The notes under the pieces are model-generated. The model made no database searches, was not told the DNA's origin, and saw only the letters and a program-made list of their open reading frames with translations. From the NCBI GenBank assembly GCA_014695255.1, contig JACJNX010000061.1, forward strand, positions 434,001-498,000: a stretch of 64,000 nt of DNA, read 5' to 3'. A program made the position numbers and the translations under genes. This document shows positions 1 to 9,003 of this stretch, piece by piece. The first letter of the stretch is position 1; each line of letters begins with the position of its first letter. Origin of the DNA: Cyanobacteria bacterium FACHB-63. Its GTDB lineage: Bacteria; Cyanobacteriota; Cyanobacteriia; Leptolyngbyales; Leptolyngbyaceae.

Positions 1-72
1 TTCCAATTTGTAGCTTTGGCTACGAGTGAATCGGGACTTTCTGTAGTTGGTCTTAAAGAACTCCACGGTTAA
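1..72 (+). CDS. Possible C-terminal end of an upstream gene (partial)
   Basis: Frame 1 is open from the window edge to a TAA at 70-72 and encodes about 23 residues ending in ...VVGLKELHG. The other two forward frames close early. The fragment is too short to assign a family; it is called only because an open frame ends a little before the fbp leader. The 8-bp hairpin at 100-130 (CACTCTCT / AGAGAGTG) could end this transcript. Confidence 0.3.
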   Translation, partial: FQFVALATSESGLSVVGLKELHG

Positions 73-144
73 GAAATGCCTTCTTAAGATAGAAGTAAGC
101 ACTCTCTCGTCTTGACTACGCTACAGAGAGTGTGAATGTGAAAA

Positions 145-170
145 CCCTGAATCTCAGGGGAGGAAACTCG
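145..170 (+). promoter_or_regulatory. fbp ribosome-binding site beside a small hairpin
   Basis: CCCTGA-ATC-TCAGGG forms a perfect 6-bp hairpin at 145-159, directly abutting the GGAGG at 159-163 that serves the fbp ATG at 172. The stem may overlap or expose the Shine-Dalgarno, so translation could depend on its folding. This is inferred from base pairing only. Confidence 0.4.
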
Positions 171-171
171 A

Positions 172-1224
172 ATGGCCGATGCTTATCCGCAGCTTACCGA
201 TCGCGACACTCTGCTCGATCGAGACTGCACGACTCTCTCGCGTCATGTGCTAGAACAACTCCAAAGTTTTTCAGCCGAAGCACAAGATCTCAGCGCCATC
301 ATGACGCGCATTGCGCTTGCCGGAAAGCTGATTGCGCGTCGCCTCAGTCGAGCTGGACTGATGGAAGGGGTTCTAGGCTTTACGGGCGATACCAATGTGC
401 AAGGCGAATCCGTTAAACGGATGGATGTTTACGCCAACGAGGTGTTTATCTCTGTATTCAAGCAAAGCGGTTTAGTCTGCCGTCTCGCTTCTGAAGAAAT
501 GGAGCAGCCTTACTACATTCCAGAAAACTGCCCGATCGGTCGCTATACCTTGCTGTATGACCCGATCGATGGTTCCTCGAATGTGGATATCAACATCAAC
601 GTGGGATCGATCTTTGCGATTCGGCAGCAAGAAGGCGAGGATACTGACGGACAAGCGCAGGACTTGTTGCAGAATGGGCGCAACCAGCTTGCCGCAGGCT
701 ACATTCTGTATGGACCGAGTACGATGCTGGTGTATTCGATCGGCAATGGAGTTCACTCATTTGTGCTTGATCCCAGCTTGGGCGAGTTCATTCTGGCAGA
801 CGAAAACATTCGCATTCCCGATCACGGACCGATCTACAGTGTGAATGAAGGGAACTTCTGGCAGTGGGAAGAGTCGTACCGCGATTTTATTCGCTATGTG
901 CATCGGCATGAAGGTTATACCGCCCGCTACGGTGGCGCATTGATCGGGGACTTTCATCGCATTCTCTATCAAGGCGGCGTGTTCCTTTATCCCGGCACTG
1001 GAAAGCAACCGGAGGGTAAGCTGCGCCTGCTGTACGAAGCCTCACCCTTAGCCTTTTTGGTTGAGCAGGCAGGTGGACGGGCTAGCACTGGAACTCAAGA
1101 CATTCTGGATTTTGTGCCCGATCGACTTCATGCCAGAGTGCCGTTGATTATTGGCAGTAAAAACGATGTTGCGCTGGTTGAATCATTTGTAAAAGAGCGC
1201 ATTCGAGAAAAAGCCGTTTTGTAA
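172..1224 (+). CDS. fbp: Class I fructose-1,6-bisphosphatase
   Basis: Hydrolyses fructose-1,6-bisphosphate to fructose-6-phosphate in gluconeogenesis and the Calvin cycle; cytosolic. The 350-aa product has the class I FBPase metal-binding signature DPIDGSSN near residues 129-136, an upstream SEEME acidic motif near 104-108, and the C-terminal glycine-rich part including VEQAGGRAS. The length is normal for the family. The ATG at 172 follows GGAGG by 8 nt. It heads the fbp-tal-zwf-opcA cluster typical of filamentous cyanobacteria, where the products link the reductive and oxidative pentose phosphate routes. Cyanobacteria also use a dual FBPase/SBPase (GlpX type); this gene is the FBPase-only family. 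Confidence 0.95.
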   Translation: MADAYPQLTDRDTLLDRDCTTLSRHVLEQLQSFSAEAQDLSAIMTRIALAGKLIARRLSRAGLMEGVLGFTGDTNVQGESVKRMDVYANEVFISVFKQSGLVCRLASEEMEQPYYIPENCPIGRYTLLYDPIDGSSNVDININVGSIFAIRQQEGEDTDGQAQDLLQNGRNQLAAGYILYGPSTMLVYSIGNGVHSFVLDPSLGEFILADENIRIPDHGPIYSVNEGNFWQWEESYRDFIRYVHRHEGYTARYGGALIGDFHRILYQGGVFLYPGTGKQPEGKLRLLYEASPLAFLVEQAGGRASTGTQDILDFVPDRLHARVPLIIGSKNDVALVESFVKERIREKAVL

Positions 1225-1264
1225 AGCGTAGTTCACCACACACCTTAATAGGAGCAGATTCCCA

Positions 1265-2407
1265 ATGACAAATCATCTTCTAGAAATCAAAGATTACGGT
1301 CAAAGCATTTGGATGGACAACTTGACCCGCGATCTGATTCAGTCGGGCGAACTCAAGCGCATGATCGACGATCGAGGGTTGCGCGGTATTACTTCCAATC
1401 CTGCAATCTTTGAAAAAGCAATTAACGGAAACAAGATTTACGATGCGGACATTGAGGCAGGCATCAACGCTGGAAAGCCACTGCTTGATATCTATGAATC
1501 GCTGATTTTCGAGGATATTCGCAATGCGTGTGATATCCTCGCTGGAATCTACGAAGAGTCAGGCGGATTGGATGGCTATGTCAGCATTGAAGTTCCGCCA
1601 AACATCGCGAATGACACTGAGAAAACAATCAGCGAAGCTCGACGCTATTACAAAGAAATTGGTCGCCCGAACGTGATGATCAAGATTCCGGGAACTTCAG
1701 CAGGTTTGCCCGCCGTTGAACAAGTGATCTCAGAAGGCATCAATGTTAACGTTACTCTGCTGTTCTCAGTTCAAAGCTATATCAACACCGCATGGGCTTA
1801 CATTCGTGGACTAGAGAAACGAGTCGAAAAAGGTGAAGACATCAGCAAGCTCGCGTCAGTTGCCAGCTTCTTCCTCAGCCGGATTGATAGCAAGATCGAT
1901 GAAATGATCGATGCGAAACTAGCTAAGGGCGCAGATATGTTGCAAGAAGAAGCCAAACTGGCTGCAGTTAAAGGCAAGGTGGCGATCGCAAACGCCAAAG
2001 TCGCTTACCAAGAGTACAAGAAGATCGTGGCTGATCCCCGTTGGCTAGCCCTGAAGGAAAAAGGCGCAAACGTACAGCGACTGCTTTGGGCAAGCACCGG
2101 CACCAAAAATCCAAACTACAGCGACGTGATGTATGTCGATGGGCTGATTGGAGCAGAGACGGTGAATACCCTGCCGCCGAACACGATCGAAGCTTGTGCC
2201 GACCATTGTGATGTGGCTCCCCGAATTGATACCGGAGTTGAAGAAGCCTACAACTTGATTGAAAGCTTGAAAGATCCGGATATTGATATCAACTTGGATC
2301 AAGTCATGAGCGATCTGCTCGAAGACGGCATTGATAAATTTGTTCAGCCGTTCAACTCGCTGATGAGTTCAATGCAAGAAAAGGTCGATCGGCTCGCTAA
2401 AGTCTAG
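1265..2407 (+). CDS. tal: Transaldolase
   Basis: Transfers a dihydroxyacetone unit between sedoheptulose-7-phosphate and glyceraldehyde-3-phosphate in the pentose phosphate pathway. The 380-aa protein is the long bacterial transaldolase type. It shows IWMDNLTR near the N-terminus, GITSNPAIFEKAI at about 39-51, the strand with the probable Schiff-base lysine in VMIKIPGT near 137-144, and LLWASTGTKNP near 270-280. AGGAGCAG lies just before the ATG at 1265. It is 40 nt downstream of fbp and probably co-transcribed with it, and sits upstream of zwf and opcA, the usual cyanobacterial order. Confidence 0.95.
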   Translation: MTNHLLEIKDYGQSIWMDNLTRDLIQSGELKRMIDDRGLRGITSNPAIFEKAINGNKIYDADIEAGINAGKPLLDIYESLIFEDIRNACDILAGIYEESGGLDGYVSIEVPPNIANDTEKTISEARRYYKEIGRPNVMIKIPGTSAGLPAVEQVISEGINVNVTLLFSVQSYINTAWAYIRGLEKRVEKGEDISKLASVASFFLSRIDSKIDEMIDAKLAKGADMLQEEAKLAAVKGKVAIANAKVAYQEYKKIVADPRWLALKEKGANVQRLLWASTGTKNPNYSDVMYVDGLIGAETVNTLPPNTIEACADHCDVAPRIDTGVEEAYNLIESLKDPDIDINLDQVMSDLLEDGIDKFVQPFNSLMSSMQEKVDRLAKV

Positions 2408-2414
2408 ACACTCT

Positions 2415-2524
2415 GCCCTCACCCCCTTGCGAAGCGTGGCGCAGCCCTCCCTCTCCTCATGGGAGAGGGAGCAAGAGTCCGGCTCCCCTTCTCCCGCGAG
2501 GAGAAGGAGTTGGGGAATGAGGGC
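2415..2524. repeat. Multi-hairpin repeat between tal and zwf
   Basis: About 110 nt bounded by GCCCTCACCCC and its imperfect complement GGGGAATGAGGGC. Inside are a CCCTCTCC / GGAGAGGG hairpin and a CCTTCTCC / GGAGAAGG hairpin. This resembles the CCCTCACCCC...GGGAGAGGG repeats scattered through many cyanobacterial genomes. It lies within the probable fbp-tal-zwf-opcA transcript and could stabilise the upstream mRNA or attenuate zwf. Short open frames here are by-products of the repeat. Confidence 0.8.
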
Positions 2525-2559
2525 ACACCACCACCCAGGCTACTCTCCATCCCTTCACT

Positions 2560-4089
2560 ATGGTCACTCTCCTACAAAACCCGCTGCGTGTTGGGCTCCA
2601 GCAGCAGCGAATGCCCGAACCGAATATCATTGTGTTTTTTGGTGCGTCTGGTGACTTAACCAAACGCAAGCTCGTTCCCGCGCTGTATCACCTCAAACGA
2701 GAGCGCAGACTACCGCCTGAATTAACGATCGTCGGGGTTGCCCGTCGCGAATGGAGTGACGATTACTTTCGGGAGCAAATGCGCGAAGGAGTCGAAGAAT
2801 TCTCTGATGGAGTCGGCTCTGACGCGCTGTGGGAAGATTTCGCCCAAGGATTGTTCTACTGTCCCGGAGACATCGACAATGCCGAAAGCTATCAAAAGCT
2901 GAAAGAGCGACTGGAAGAAATTGATAATATACGCGGCACCAGAGGTAATCGGGTTTTCTATCTATCCGTTGCACCTAAGTTCTTTCCCGAAGCGATTCGG
3001 CAGTTGGGCGATGCCGGAATGCTGAAAGATGCCCAAAAGACGCGGCTTGTGATCGAGAAACCCTTTGGTCGCGATTTGAGTTCGGCGCAAAACCTCAACC
3101 GAGTCGTCAACAAAGTCTGTCAGGAAAATCAGGTTTATCGGATTGACCACTATTTAGGAAAAGAAACGGTTCAAAACTTATTGGTGTTTCGATTTGGCAA
3201 TGCCATCTTTGAACCCCTGTGGAATCGTCAATTCATTGATCACGTTCAAATTACGGTGGCTGAAACTGTCGGGGTCGAAGATCGGGCGGGATATTACGAA
3301 TCTTCTGGAGCATTGCGCGACATGGTGCAAAACCATTTGATGCAACTGTTTTGTCTCACCGCAATGGAACCGCCAAACTCACTTGATGCCGATAGTATCC
3401 GGACTGAGAAGGTGAAAGTCATTCAGGCAACCCGACTAGCAGATATTAATCGCCTAGAAAACTCAGCCATTCGCGGGCAATATTCTGAAGGCTGGATGAA
3501 AGGCAAGCAAGTTCCCGGCTATCGGCAAGAACCTGGAGTCGATCCGAACTCCACCACGCCAACTTATGTGGCGATGAAGTTCTTAGTCGATAACTGGCGC
3601 TGGCAGGGGGTTCCCTTCTATCTGCGAACCGGAAAGCGCCTGCCGAAAAAGGTGAGCGAGATTGCCATTCAATTCCGCGATGTGCCGTTTTTGATCTTTC
3701 AGTCGGCGGCAAAACAAGCGAACGCCAACGTTCTAGTCATGCGAATTCAGCCGAACGAAGGCATCGGAATGCGGTTTGAAGTCAAAATGCCGGGAGCCGA
3801 TTTGAGAACGCGATCGGTCGAAATGGATTTCAGCTACGGCAGTTCATTCGGTGTAACTGGGGGAGAAGCCTACGATCGTCTCTTACTCGACTGCATGATG
3901 GGCGACCAAACGCTGTTTACTCGCTCTGACGAAGTAGAAGCCGCTTGGCGCGTGGTGACTCCCGCGCTCACCGCTTGGGAGGCTCCCACTGATCCCAGCT
4001 TGATCCCGCAGTACGAAGCAGGAACCTGGGAACCCACCGAAGCCGAACAACTAATTAACCGCGATGGTCGCCGCTGGCGCAGACTCTAG
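2560..4089 (+). CDS. zwf: Glucose-6-phosphate 1-dehydrogenase
   Basis: Oxidises glucose-6-phosphate to 6-phosphogluconolactone with NADP+, the entry step of the oxidative pentose phosphate pathway used for dark metabolism. The 509-aa protein has the Rossmann motif [12 protein letters not shown] near residues 27-38 and the substrate/catalytic signature RIDHYLGKE near 193-201. The length fits the family. The ATG at 2560 gives an N-terminal extension before the conserved MPEPNII; a start at that internal methionine (2611) is possible. It is followed 84 nt later by its allosteric partner opcA. Confidence 0.95.
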   Translation: MVTLLQNPLRVGLQQQRMPEPNIIVFFGASGDLTKRKLVPALYHLKRERRLPPELTIVGVARREWSDDYFREQMREGVEEFSDGVGSDALWEDFAQGLFYCPGDIDNAESYQKLKERLEEIDNIRGTRGNRVFYLSVAPKFFPEAIRQLGDAGMLKDAQKTRLVIEKPFGRDLSSAQNLNRVVNKVCQENQVYRIDHYLGKETVQNLLVFRFGNAIFEPLWNRQFIDHVQITVAETVGVEDRAGYYESSGALRDMVQNHLMQLFCLTAMEPPNSLDADSIRTEKVKVIQATRLADINRLENSAIRGQYSEGWMKGKQVPGYRQEPGVDPNSTTPTYVAMKFLVDNWRWQGVPFYLRTGKRLPKKVSEIAIQFRDVPFLIFQSAAKQANANVLVMRIQPNEGIGMRFEVKMPGADLRTRSVEMDFSYGSSFGVTGGEAYDRLLLDCMMGDQTLFTRSDEVEAAWRVVTPALTAWEAPTDPSLIPQYEAGTWEPTEAEQLINRDGRRWRRL

Positions 4090-4092
4090 CCA

Positions 4093-4135
4093 TTTTGGAT
4101 TTTAGAGCAGCGCTGTGATGCGAACGCTAAAAGCC
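4093..4135 (+). terminator. Imperfect hairpin between zwf and opcA
   Basis: TTTTGGATTTTAG pairs imperfectly with CTAAAAGCCAAAA across a GC-containing centre just after the zwf stop. No strong T-run follows, so it may be an mRNA-stabilising structure or weak attenuator rather than a full terminator, given that opcA follows closely. Confidence 0.35.
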
Positions 4136-4172
4136 AAAATTTAACTCCTAAAATCTAAACCCCTACTCTCTT

Positions 4173-5528
4173 ATGGCTACTAAAACCGCCCCGCTCGTTT
4201 CCCTCCAAGCCCCAAAAGATGTCTCACTGAACGACATCGAGCAGGAACTCAATCAAATCTGGCAGTCCTACAGTGCGACAGGTGACGGCTCATCGATGGT
4301 TGCGACTCGCGCGACCTCGTTTACGCTGGTAGTTTATGAGCCAGAAGAAACCCAGCAATTGCTCGCCATGATGGGCTTTTATACCGGACCTGTCGATGGG
4401 ATTGATGGTCCTCGTACCGAAGCCGCCATTCAAGCGGCTCAAGCGGCTTACGGCTTACCGATCGATGGTGAGTCCAGCTCCGGACTGCTGACAAAACTGC
4501 GTGAAGACCTTGCTAAACGTAAGGGGGAACCGATCGTAGATAGCAACGCACCCCGATATGCGTCTGATGCTGCTGGAAGTGGAATTGCCGATGTGGTTGC
4601 CAGCCAGAATCCTTGCCGCATTATTTCGCTGTTTCCGGTTGCAGGCGAAGATGAAGGCGTTTCGGCTCAGGTCTCGGCGTACTGTCCGATCAATAAATCA
4701 AATCACGGAACGCTGGTGTGCTGCGAATACATTATGCTCCGGGGAACAGAATCTGCGCTTGAGCGAGTGGGTGATCTCACTTCGTCGCTGTTGATTAGTG
4801 AATTGCCTAGAATTATCTGGTGGAAGGGTACGCCCAATCTTGACCAAACGCTGTTTCAACGGTTAGCCAAGTTCTCAAGCCAAGTTATTTTCGATTCGAG
4901 CCGATTTACTGCCGATACCGAGGGCGACCTGCTGAAGCTGTCCGCGCTGATTGATGATGGTGTTTCGGTGATTGACTTGAACTGGCGACGCTTAGCCGCT
5001 TGGCAAGAACTTGCGGCAGAGGCGTTCGATGCACCTGGACGACGCGAGGCAATTTGGGAAGTCGATCGCGTGGTGATCGATTACGAGAAGGGCAATCCGG
5101 CACAAGCGCTGATGTATCTCGGCTGGTTGGCAGGTCGGCTCGGCTGGGAGCCAAATTCTCGTGAACACGAAGGAGATATTTACGACTTACAACGAGTGTA
5201 TTTTACGGCGGCAAACGGTCGTGAGATTGAGGCGGAATTAGCTGGCGTTCCGACGGCTGCGATCGGAGAAGTCAAGGGCGATATGGTAAGCCTGAAGCTG
5301 TCCTCGACAAATCCGAATGTAGATTGCTGTACGGTCTTGTGCTCTGGCACAACGGGCTGTATGCGAATGGAAGCAGGCGGCGGCGCACAGTCTTGCCGAA
5401 TCAATCAGGTGACACCGTTGAATGATCAAAAGGCAGAAACGCTCTTGAGTGAACAGCTTCACCGGGTCGGTCAGGATGTGCTGTACGAGGAAAGCATGGC
5501 AGTGACGGCAAAAATCATTAAGCTGTAG
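4173..5528 (+). CDS. opcA: OpcA, glucose-6-phosphate dehydrogenase assembly/activator protein
   Basis: OpcA promotes oligomerisation and activity of glucose-6-phosphate dehydrogenase in cyanobacteria. The 451-aa protein has an N-terminal peptidoglycan-binding-like fold around residues 65-115 (GFYTGPVDGIDGPRTEAAI), as other cyanobacterial OpcA proteins do, followed by the OpcA domain with LPRIIWWKGTP near 210-220. Several cysteines (pairs in DCCTVLC near 385-391) could take part in redox control, which is known for OpcA; the specific cysteines are my inference. The position directly after zwf supports the call. Confidence 0.93.
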   Translation: MATKTAPLVSLQAPKDVSLNDIEQELNQIWQSYSATGDGSSMVATRATSFTLVVYEPEETQQLLAMMGFYTGPVDGIDGPRTEAAIQAAQAAYGLPIDGESSSGLLTKLREDLAKRKGEPIVDSNAPRYASDAAGSGIADVVASQNPCRIISLFPVAGEDEGVSAQVSAYCPINKSNHGTLVCCEYIMLRGTESALERVGDLTSSLLISELPRIIWWKGTPNLDQTLFQRLAKFSSQVIFDSSRFTADTEGDLLKLSALIDDGVSVIDLNWRRLAAWQELAAEAFDAPGRREAIWEVDRVVIDYEKGNPAQALMYLGWLAGRLGWEPNSREHEGDIYDLQRVYFTAANGREIEAELAGVPTAAIGEVKGDMVSLKLSSTNPNVDCCTVLCSGTTGCMRMEAGGGAQSCRINQVTPLNDQKAETLLSEQLHRVGQDVLYEESMAVTAKIIKL

Positions 5529-5540
5529 TTTGGTGAGTTG

Positions 5541-5667
5541 TGCTGCGTTTTGGGTTGATCGGTGCCCCCTAAATCCCCCACGAGTGGGGACTTTGAAGGA
5601 CGGAGTTTCTCCTTAATGTAGGAAATTCTTTCTCTCTAAGTTCCACTCATGGGGATTGGGGAGGCAA
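5541..5667. repeat. Inverted pair of the GCCCCCTAAATC element (MITE-like)
   Basis: A reverse-oriented copy of the dispersed element (5541-5596, with GCCCCCTAAATCCCCCACG and ACTTTGA) faces a diverged forward copy (5636-5667, ending GGATTGGGGAGGC). The two arms pair imperfectly over about 45 nt around a short centre near 5617, giving one large hairpin of roughly 105 nt in the opcA-cobB gap. Its terminal inverted repeats and size suggest a miniature mobile element or a transcript-end structure. Confidence 0.75.
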
Positions 5668-5725
5668 CTCGAATTCATGATCGAAGCCAAGCAACTGACA
5701 TCAATGTAGTGTTTTGCTCTAAGGT

Positions 5726-7087
5726 ATGGCGTTTGTAATTGCAGGGGAACGGAGCGGAGCCGGGAAAACAACAGTCACGCTGGCGCTATTAGCGGCCCTG
5801 AGACGGCGAAATTTACAGGTACGATCGTTTAAGGTTGGGCCGGATTATATTGATCCGATGTTTCATCGCCATGTCACAGGTCAGGCTTGTTACAACCTTG
5901 ATCCGAGGCTCACTTCGGAAGCGTATGTGCAGCAGTGTTTTTCCCAAAAGGCAGGAAATTGCGCGATCGTCGAAGGCGTGATGGGTCTATTCGATGGTGC
6001 AGCCGGACAAAAAGATTTCGCCAGTACCGCTCACATTGCTCGTCTGCTCGATTTACCGATTTTACTGGTGGTCGATTGTAGTCGATTGTCCTATTCTGTA
6101 GCCGCGATCGTGCATGGATATCGCTCACTCGATTCCCGCTTGAAATTTGCAGGGGTCGTACTGAATCGAGTTGGCAGCGATCGACATTTAGAATTGCTCA
6201 AATCTGCTCTAGAACCGTTAGAAATTCCGATTTTAGGAGTATTGCGGCGACAGGATGCGATCGAAATTCCCGATCGCCATCTCGGTTTAGTTCCGACTGA
6301 CGAACTACCCGGATTAAATGAACTCATCGATCGCTTCGCCCATCTCGGCGAGACCTGTTTCGATTGGACAGCATTAATGCCCCTAGCTTCCGTTCAAAGT
6401 CCCCCACTTGTGGAGGATTTAGGGGGCAGCGACCCACCCAACCGCAGCCAAACTTATCGAATCGCGATCGCCCGTGATGCCGCCTTCAATTTCTATTACG
6501 AAGAGAATCTAGAACTCCTCAAGCAATCCGGCGCAAACCTGATTGAATGGAGTCCTCTAAACGACAATTTCCCTGAAGACATCGACGGTTTGTACTTCGG
6601 TGGCGGCTTTCCTGAAATGTTTGCCGCAACGCTAAGCGAAAATCAAACCACACGTAAAGTCATCCAAACTGCAATTCGATCGGGAATGCCGACGTATGCA
6701 GAATGTGGTGGATTAATGTATCTGAGTGAAAACATTGTGGATTTCTCCGGCGATGCTTTTCCAATGGTCGGAGCAATTCATACTACAACAGTTATGGGAT
6801 CGCGTCTGACACTCGGCTATCGTCGCGGAATTGCACTAGGAGATACCCCGATCGTCGCTCAAGATACGATCGTTCACGGACACGAATTCCATCGCTCAAC
6901 CCCCACCTGCTCACCGCCTCACCCCCTATTCCAATTCACAGAAACTGAGCAATTCGACGGCTGGCGATCGCCCAACTTACACGCCTCCTACCTGCACTTA
7001 CACTGGGGCGCAACTCCAGAAATTCCCCAACGCTTTGTACAGCACTGCGCTAAATTCAACCGCGATCGCTATCCTAAAAAAGAATAG
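5726..7087 (+). CDS. cobB: Cobyrinate a,c-diamide synthase
   Basis: Amidates the a and c carboxylates of cobyrinic acid with glutamine and ATP in cobalamin (or pseudocobalamin) synthesis. The 453-aa protein has an N-terminal P-loop GERSGAGKTTVTLAL (about 7-21) and a C-terminal class I glutamine amidotransferase domain with the nucleophile in YAECGGLMYLS (Cys near 327) and a late His in HGHEFHRS. Residues about 223-241 (SPPLVEDLGGSDPPN) are encoded by a copy of a dispersed palindromic repeat in the linker between the two domains. AAGG precedes the ATG closely. Confidence 0.92.
   Translation: MAFVIAGERSGAGKTTVTLALLAALRRRNLQVRSFKVGPDYIDPMFHRHVTGQACYNLDPRLTSEAYVQQCFSQKAGNCAIVEGVMGLFDGAAGQKDFASTAHIARLLDLPILLVVDCSRLSYSVAAIVHGYRSLDSRLKFAGVVLNRVGSDRHLELLKSALEPLEIPILGVLRRQDAIEIPDRHLGLVPTDELPGLNELIDRFAHLGETCFDWTALMPLASVQSPPLVEDLGGSDPPNRSQTYRIAIARDAAFNFYYEENLELLKQSGANLIEWSPLNDNFPEDIDGLYFGGGFPEMFAATLSENQTTRKVIQTAIRSGMPTYAECGGLMYLSENIVDFSGDAFPMVGAIHTTTVMGSRLTLGYRRGIALGDTPIVAQDTIVHGHEFHRSTPTCSPPHPLFQFTETEQFDGWRSPNLHASYLHLHWGATPEIPQRFVQHCAKFNRDRYPKKE
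6394..6449 (+). repeat. Dispersed element copy inside cobB, in frame
   Basis: TCAAAGTCCCCCACTTGTGG followed by AGGATTTAGGGGGCAGCG and ACCCACCCAA matches the intergenic copy at 36605-36660 over about 50 nt with few differences. It lies in the inter-domain linker of cobB and leaves the reading frame open. Confidence 0.85.
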
Positions 7088-7104
7088 GGATTAAAACATT
7101 AAAC

Positions 7105-7947
7105 ATGGCTGGATCGATCGAACAAATTACACAACAGCTTGCCGCCCTCGACCAAAAAATCGAGACAATGGGCGACACCTTCACCGAGACCTATCGCGGC
7201 TATCTCAAGCAGCTTGGGCAAACCGTCAGGCAGCAAATCATCCTGTCGTGCTACCGGATTTGCACCGAAAACTATCCCACCCGCTTCTTATCGCTTTCCC
7301 TCAATCAGCGGCAGCACCTCCAGGAAAACCTGCAAGCCCTAGCGCGCCAAACCATAACCGACCTCAACGATCTGCTCATCCCGATCGCTCAAATCAATCT
7401 TGAACCCGGCTCCGAAGATCTTCCTGATGAACTCGAAGCCCTCTTGTCCGAAACAGACTACGACTTGCCCAACGAATCTTCGCTCACGCCGCTCGAAGCC
7501 CTGACCATCTGGCAAGAACAGCTAGAGCGATCGATTAATAAAACTCTGAAAACTGCCTCCAGTGCCGCCAATTCCCTACTCCAAGACGCTGAAATCCTAC
7601 CCAAGCGCCTTCCACAAGCCGTTCTGGATGCCGCAGCAAAAGCAGAAGGCAGCGACTCCAACGCAGCCAACTTGCTTAACGTTCTCGTTAGTGCCAGTGA
7701 AAAAACCGAGGACGCGGAGACTTCGCAGCCCGTCATTACCGCCCTAATGCACGTTGTCGCCGTCAATCTGCGGGTTTCAGAACTCGAATTTAATGACCCA
7801 GCCGTTTCATCTTGGCGCAACAAACTGCGCGATCTCAAGCAGCAACTCCAAGGGATGGCGCGGGACTACCAAAAGAAACGCCGCGAACAGGCGATCGCAC
7901 AAGCCCAACTCGCCTGGAAATCTACTTGGGTAAAGGACGAAGGCTGA
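7105..7947 (+). CDS. Conserved cyanobacterial protein of unknown function
   Basis: 280 aa, acidic and largely helical, with no signal peptide or membrane segment. Heptad-like stretches appear at the N-terminus (IEQITQQLAALDQKIETM) and near the C-terminus (LRDLKQQLQGMARDYQKKRR), so coiled coils are likely. I recognise the general look of a conserved cyanobacterial hypothetical protein but not a function. It starts 18 nt after cobB and is probably co-transcribed with it and with the metallophosphoesterase gene 70 nt downstream. Confidence 0.75.
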   Translation: MAGSIEQITQQLAALDQKIETMGDTFTETYRGYLKQLGQTVRQQIILSCYRICTENYPTRFLSLSLNQRQHLQENLQALARQTITDLNDLLIPIAQINLEPGSEDLPDELEALLSETDYDLPNESSLTPLEALTIWQEQLERSINKTLKTASSAANSLLQDAEILPKRLPQAVLDAAAKAEGSDSNAANLLNVLVSASEKTEDAETSQPVITALMHVVAVNLRVSELEFNDPAVSSWRNKLRDLKQQLQGMARDYQKKRREQAIAQAQLAWKSTWVKDEG

Positions 7948-8017
7948 TCCTTAGATCTATGCCAAATTTACCCGCCCCGCCTATTCTAGAAACAGAGAAA
8001 ACAAGGGAGAACGGAAG

Positions 8018-8932
8018 GTGGCGAACCAGACAATCAAATTAGCTGCGATCGGGGATGTTCACGATCGATGGGAAGCTGAAGATGAAGCAGCGCTTAAATC
8101 TCTCGGCGTTGATCTGGCATTGTTAGTGGGCGATTTTGGCAATGAATCAGTCCACATTGTCAAGCTGATCGCCGAAATGCAGATTCCCAAAGCCGCCATT
8201 ATGGGAAATCACGATGCTTGGTACACAGCAACCGATTGGGGAATTAGTAAATGCCCTTACGATCGCAAAAAAGAAGATCGGGTGCAGCAACAATTAGATT
8301 TGCTGGGTGAAGCGCATGTGGGTTATGGCAAGCTTGATTTTCCGCAGTTGAATCTCAGCGTGGTCGGGAGCCGTCCGTTTAGCTGGGGTGGCTCTAGCTG
8401 GAAAAATGAGCGATTTTATCGGGAACGCTACGGCGTTGAGAGCTTTGATCAGTCGGTCGATCGTATCCTCGACGCGGTGGATCAAACTCAAACCGACACG
8501 ATCCTTTTCATCGGTCACAACGGCGCAAAAGGTTTAGGCGATCGCGCTGAAGATCCCTGCGGTCGAGACTGGCAGCCGATCGGCGGTGATCATGGTGATC
8601 CTGATTTTGCACAAGCGATCGCCCAAACTCGCGATCGTGGAAAATCGGTGCCGCTAGCGGTGTTTGGACACATGCACCATTCGCTGAGACACACTAAAAC
8701 CGAGCTACGCCGCCCGATTCATGTGGATGCTGCTGGAACGGTGCATCTCAATGCGGCTAGGGTTCCTAGAATCATTGAGCAAGGCGGCGATCGCCTGCGA
8801 AATTTCTCGATCGTCACCTTACAGGACAGTAGCGTCATAGAAGCATCGCTGGTTTGGTTGAACCAGAATTTTGAAGTTGTCCAAGAAGAGATTTTATATC
8901 GCTCAAAAGACGCTGCAAAGGCGATCGCGTAA
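8018..8932 (+). CDS. Metallophosphoesterase, TIGR04168-type family
   Basis: 304 aa with the calcineurin-like metallophosphoesterase motif series: GDVHD (about 11-15), VGDFGNE (36-42), GNHDAW (65-70), GHNG (166-169) and FGHMHH (217-222). These residues coordinate the dimetal centre. The substrate is unknown. The start is GTG at 8018 with GGAAGG just upstream. It looks like the cyanobacterial/plastid TIGR04168 subfamily; that subfamily name is from memory and was not tested by a search. Confidence 0.85.
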   Translation: MANQTIKLAAIGDVHDRWEAEDEAALKSLGVDLALLVGDFGNESVHIVKLIAEMQIPKAAIMGNHDAWYTATDWGISKCPYDRKKEDRVQQQLDLLGEAHVGYGKLDFPQLNLSVVGSRPFSWGGSSWKNERFYRERYGVESFDQSVDRILDAVDQTQTDTILFIGHNGAKGLGDRAEDPCGRDWQPIGGDHGDPDFAQAIAQTRDRGKSVPLAVFGHMHHSLRHTKTELRRPIHVDAAGTVHLNAARVPRIIEQGGDRLRNFSIVTLQDSSVIEASLVWLNQNFEVVQEEILYRSKDAAKAIA

Positions 8933-8939
8933 TTGAGGA

Positions 8940-8957
8940 GCGTGATTTAAGTCACGC
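8940..8957. terminator. Short palindrome between convergent genes
   Basis: GCGTGA-TTTAAG-TCACGC lies 7 nt after the metallophosphoesterase stop and before the convergent transglycosylase gene. It could act as a weak bidirectional terminator; no long T-run is seen. Confidence 0.35.
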
Positions 8958-9003
8958 CCGATCTACTCTAAATCCCAAACCCCTCTAAGATTTTGCAGTG
9001 CAA

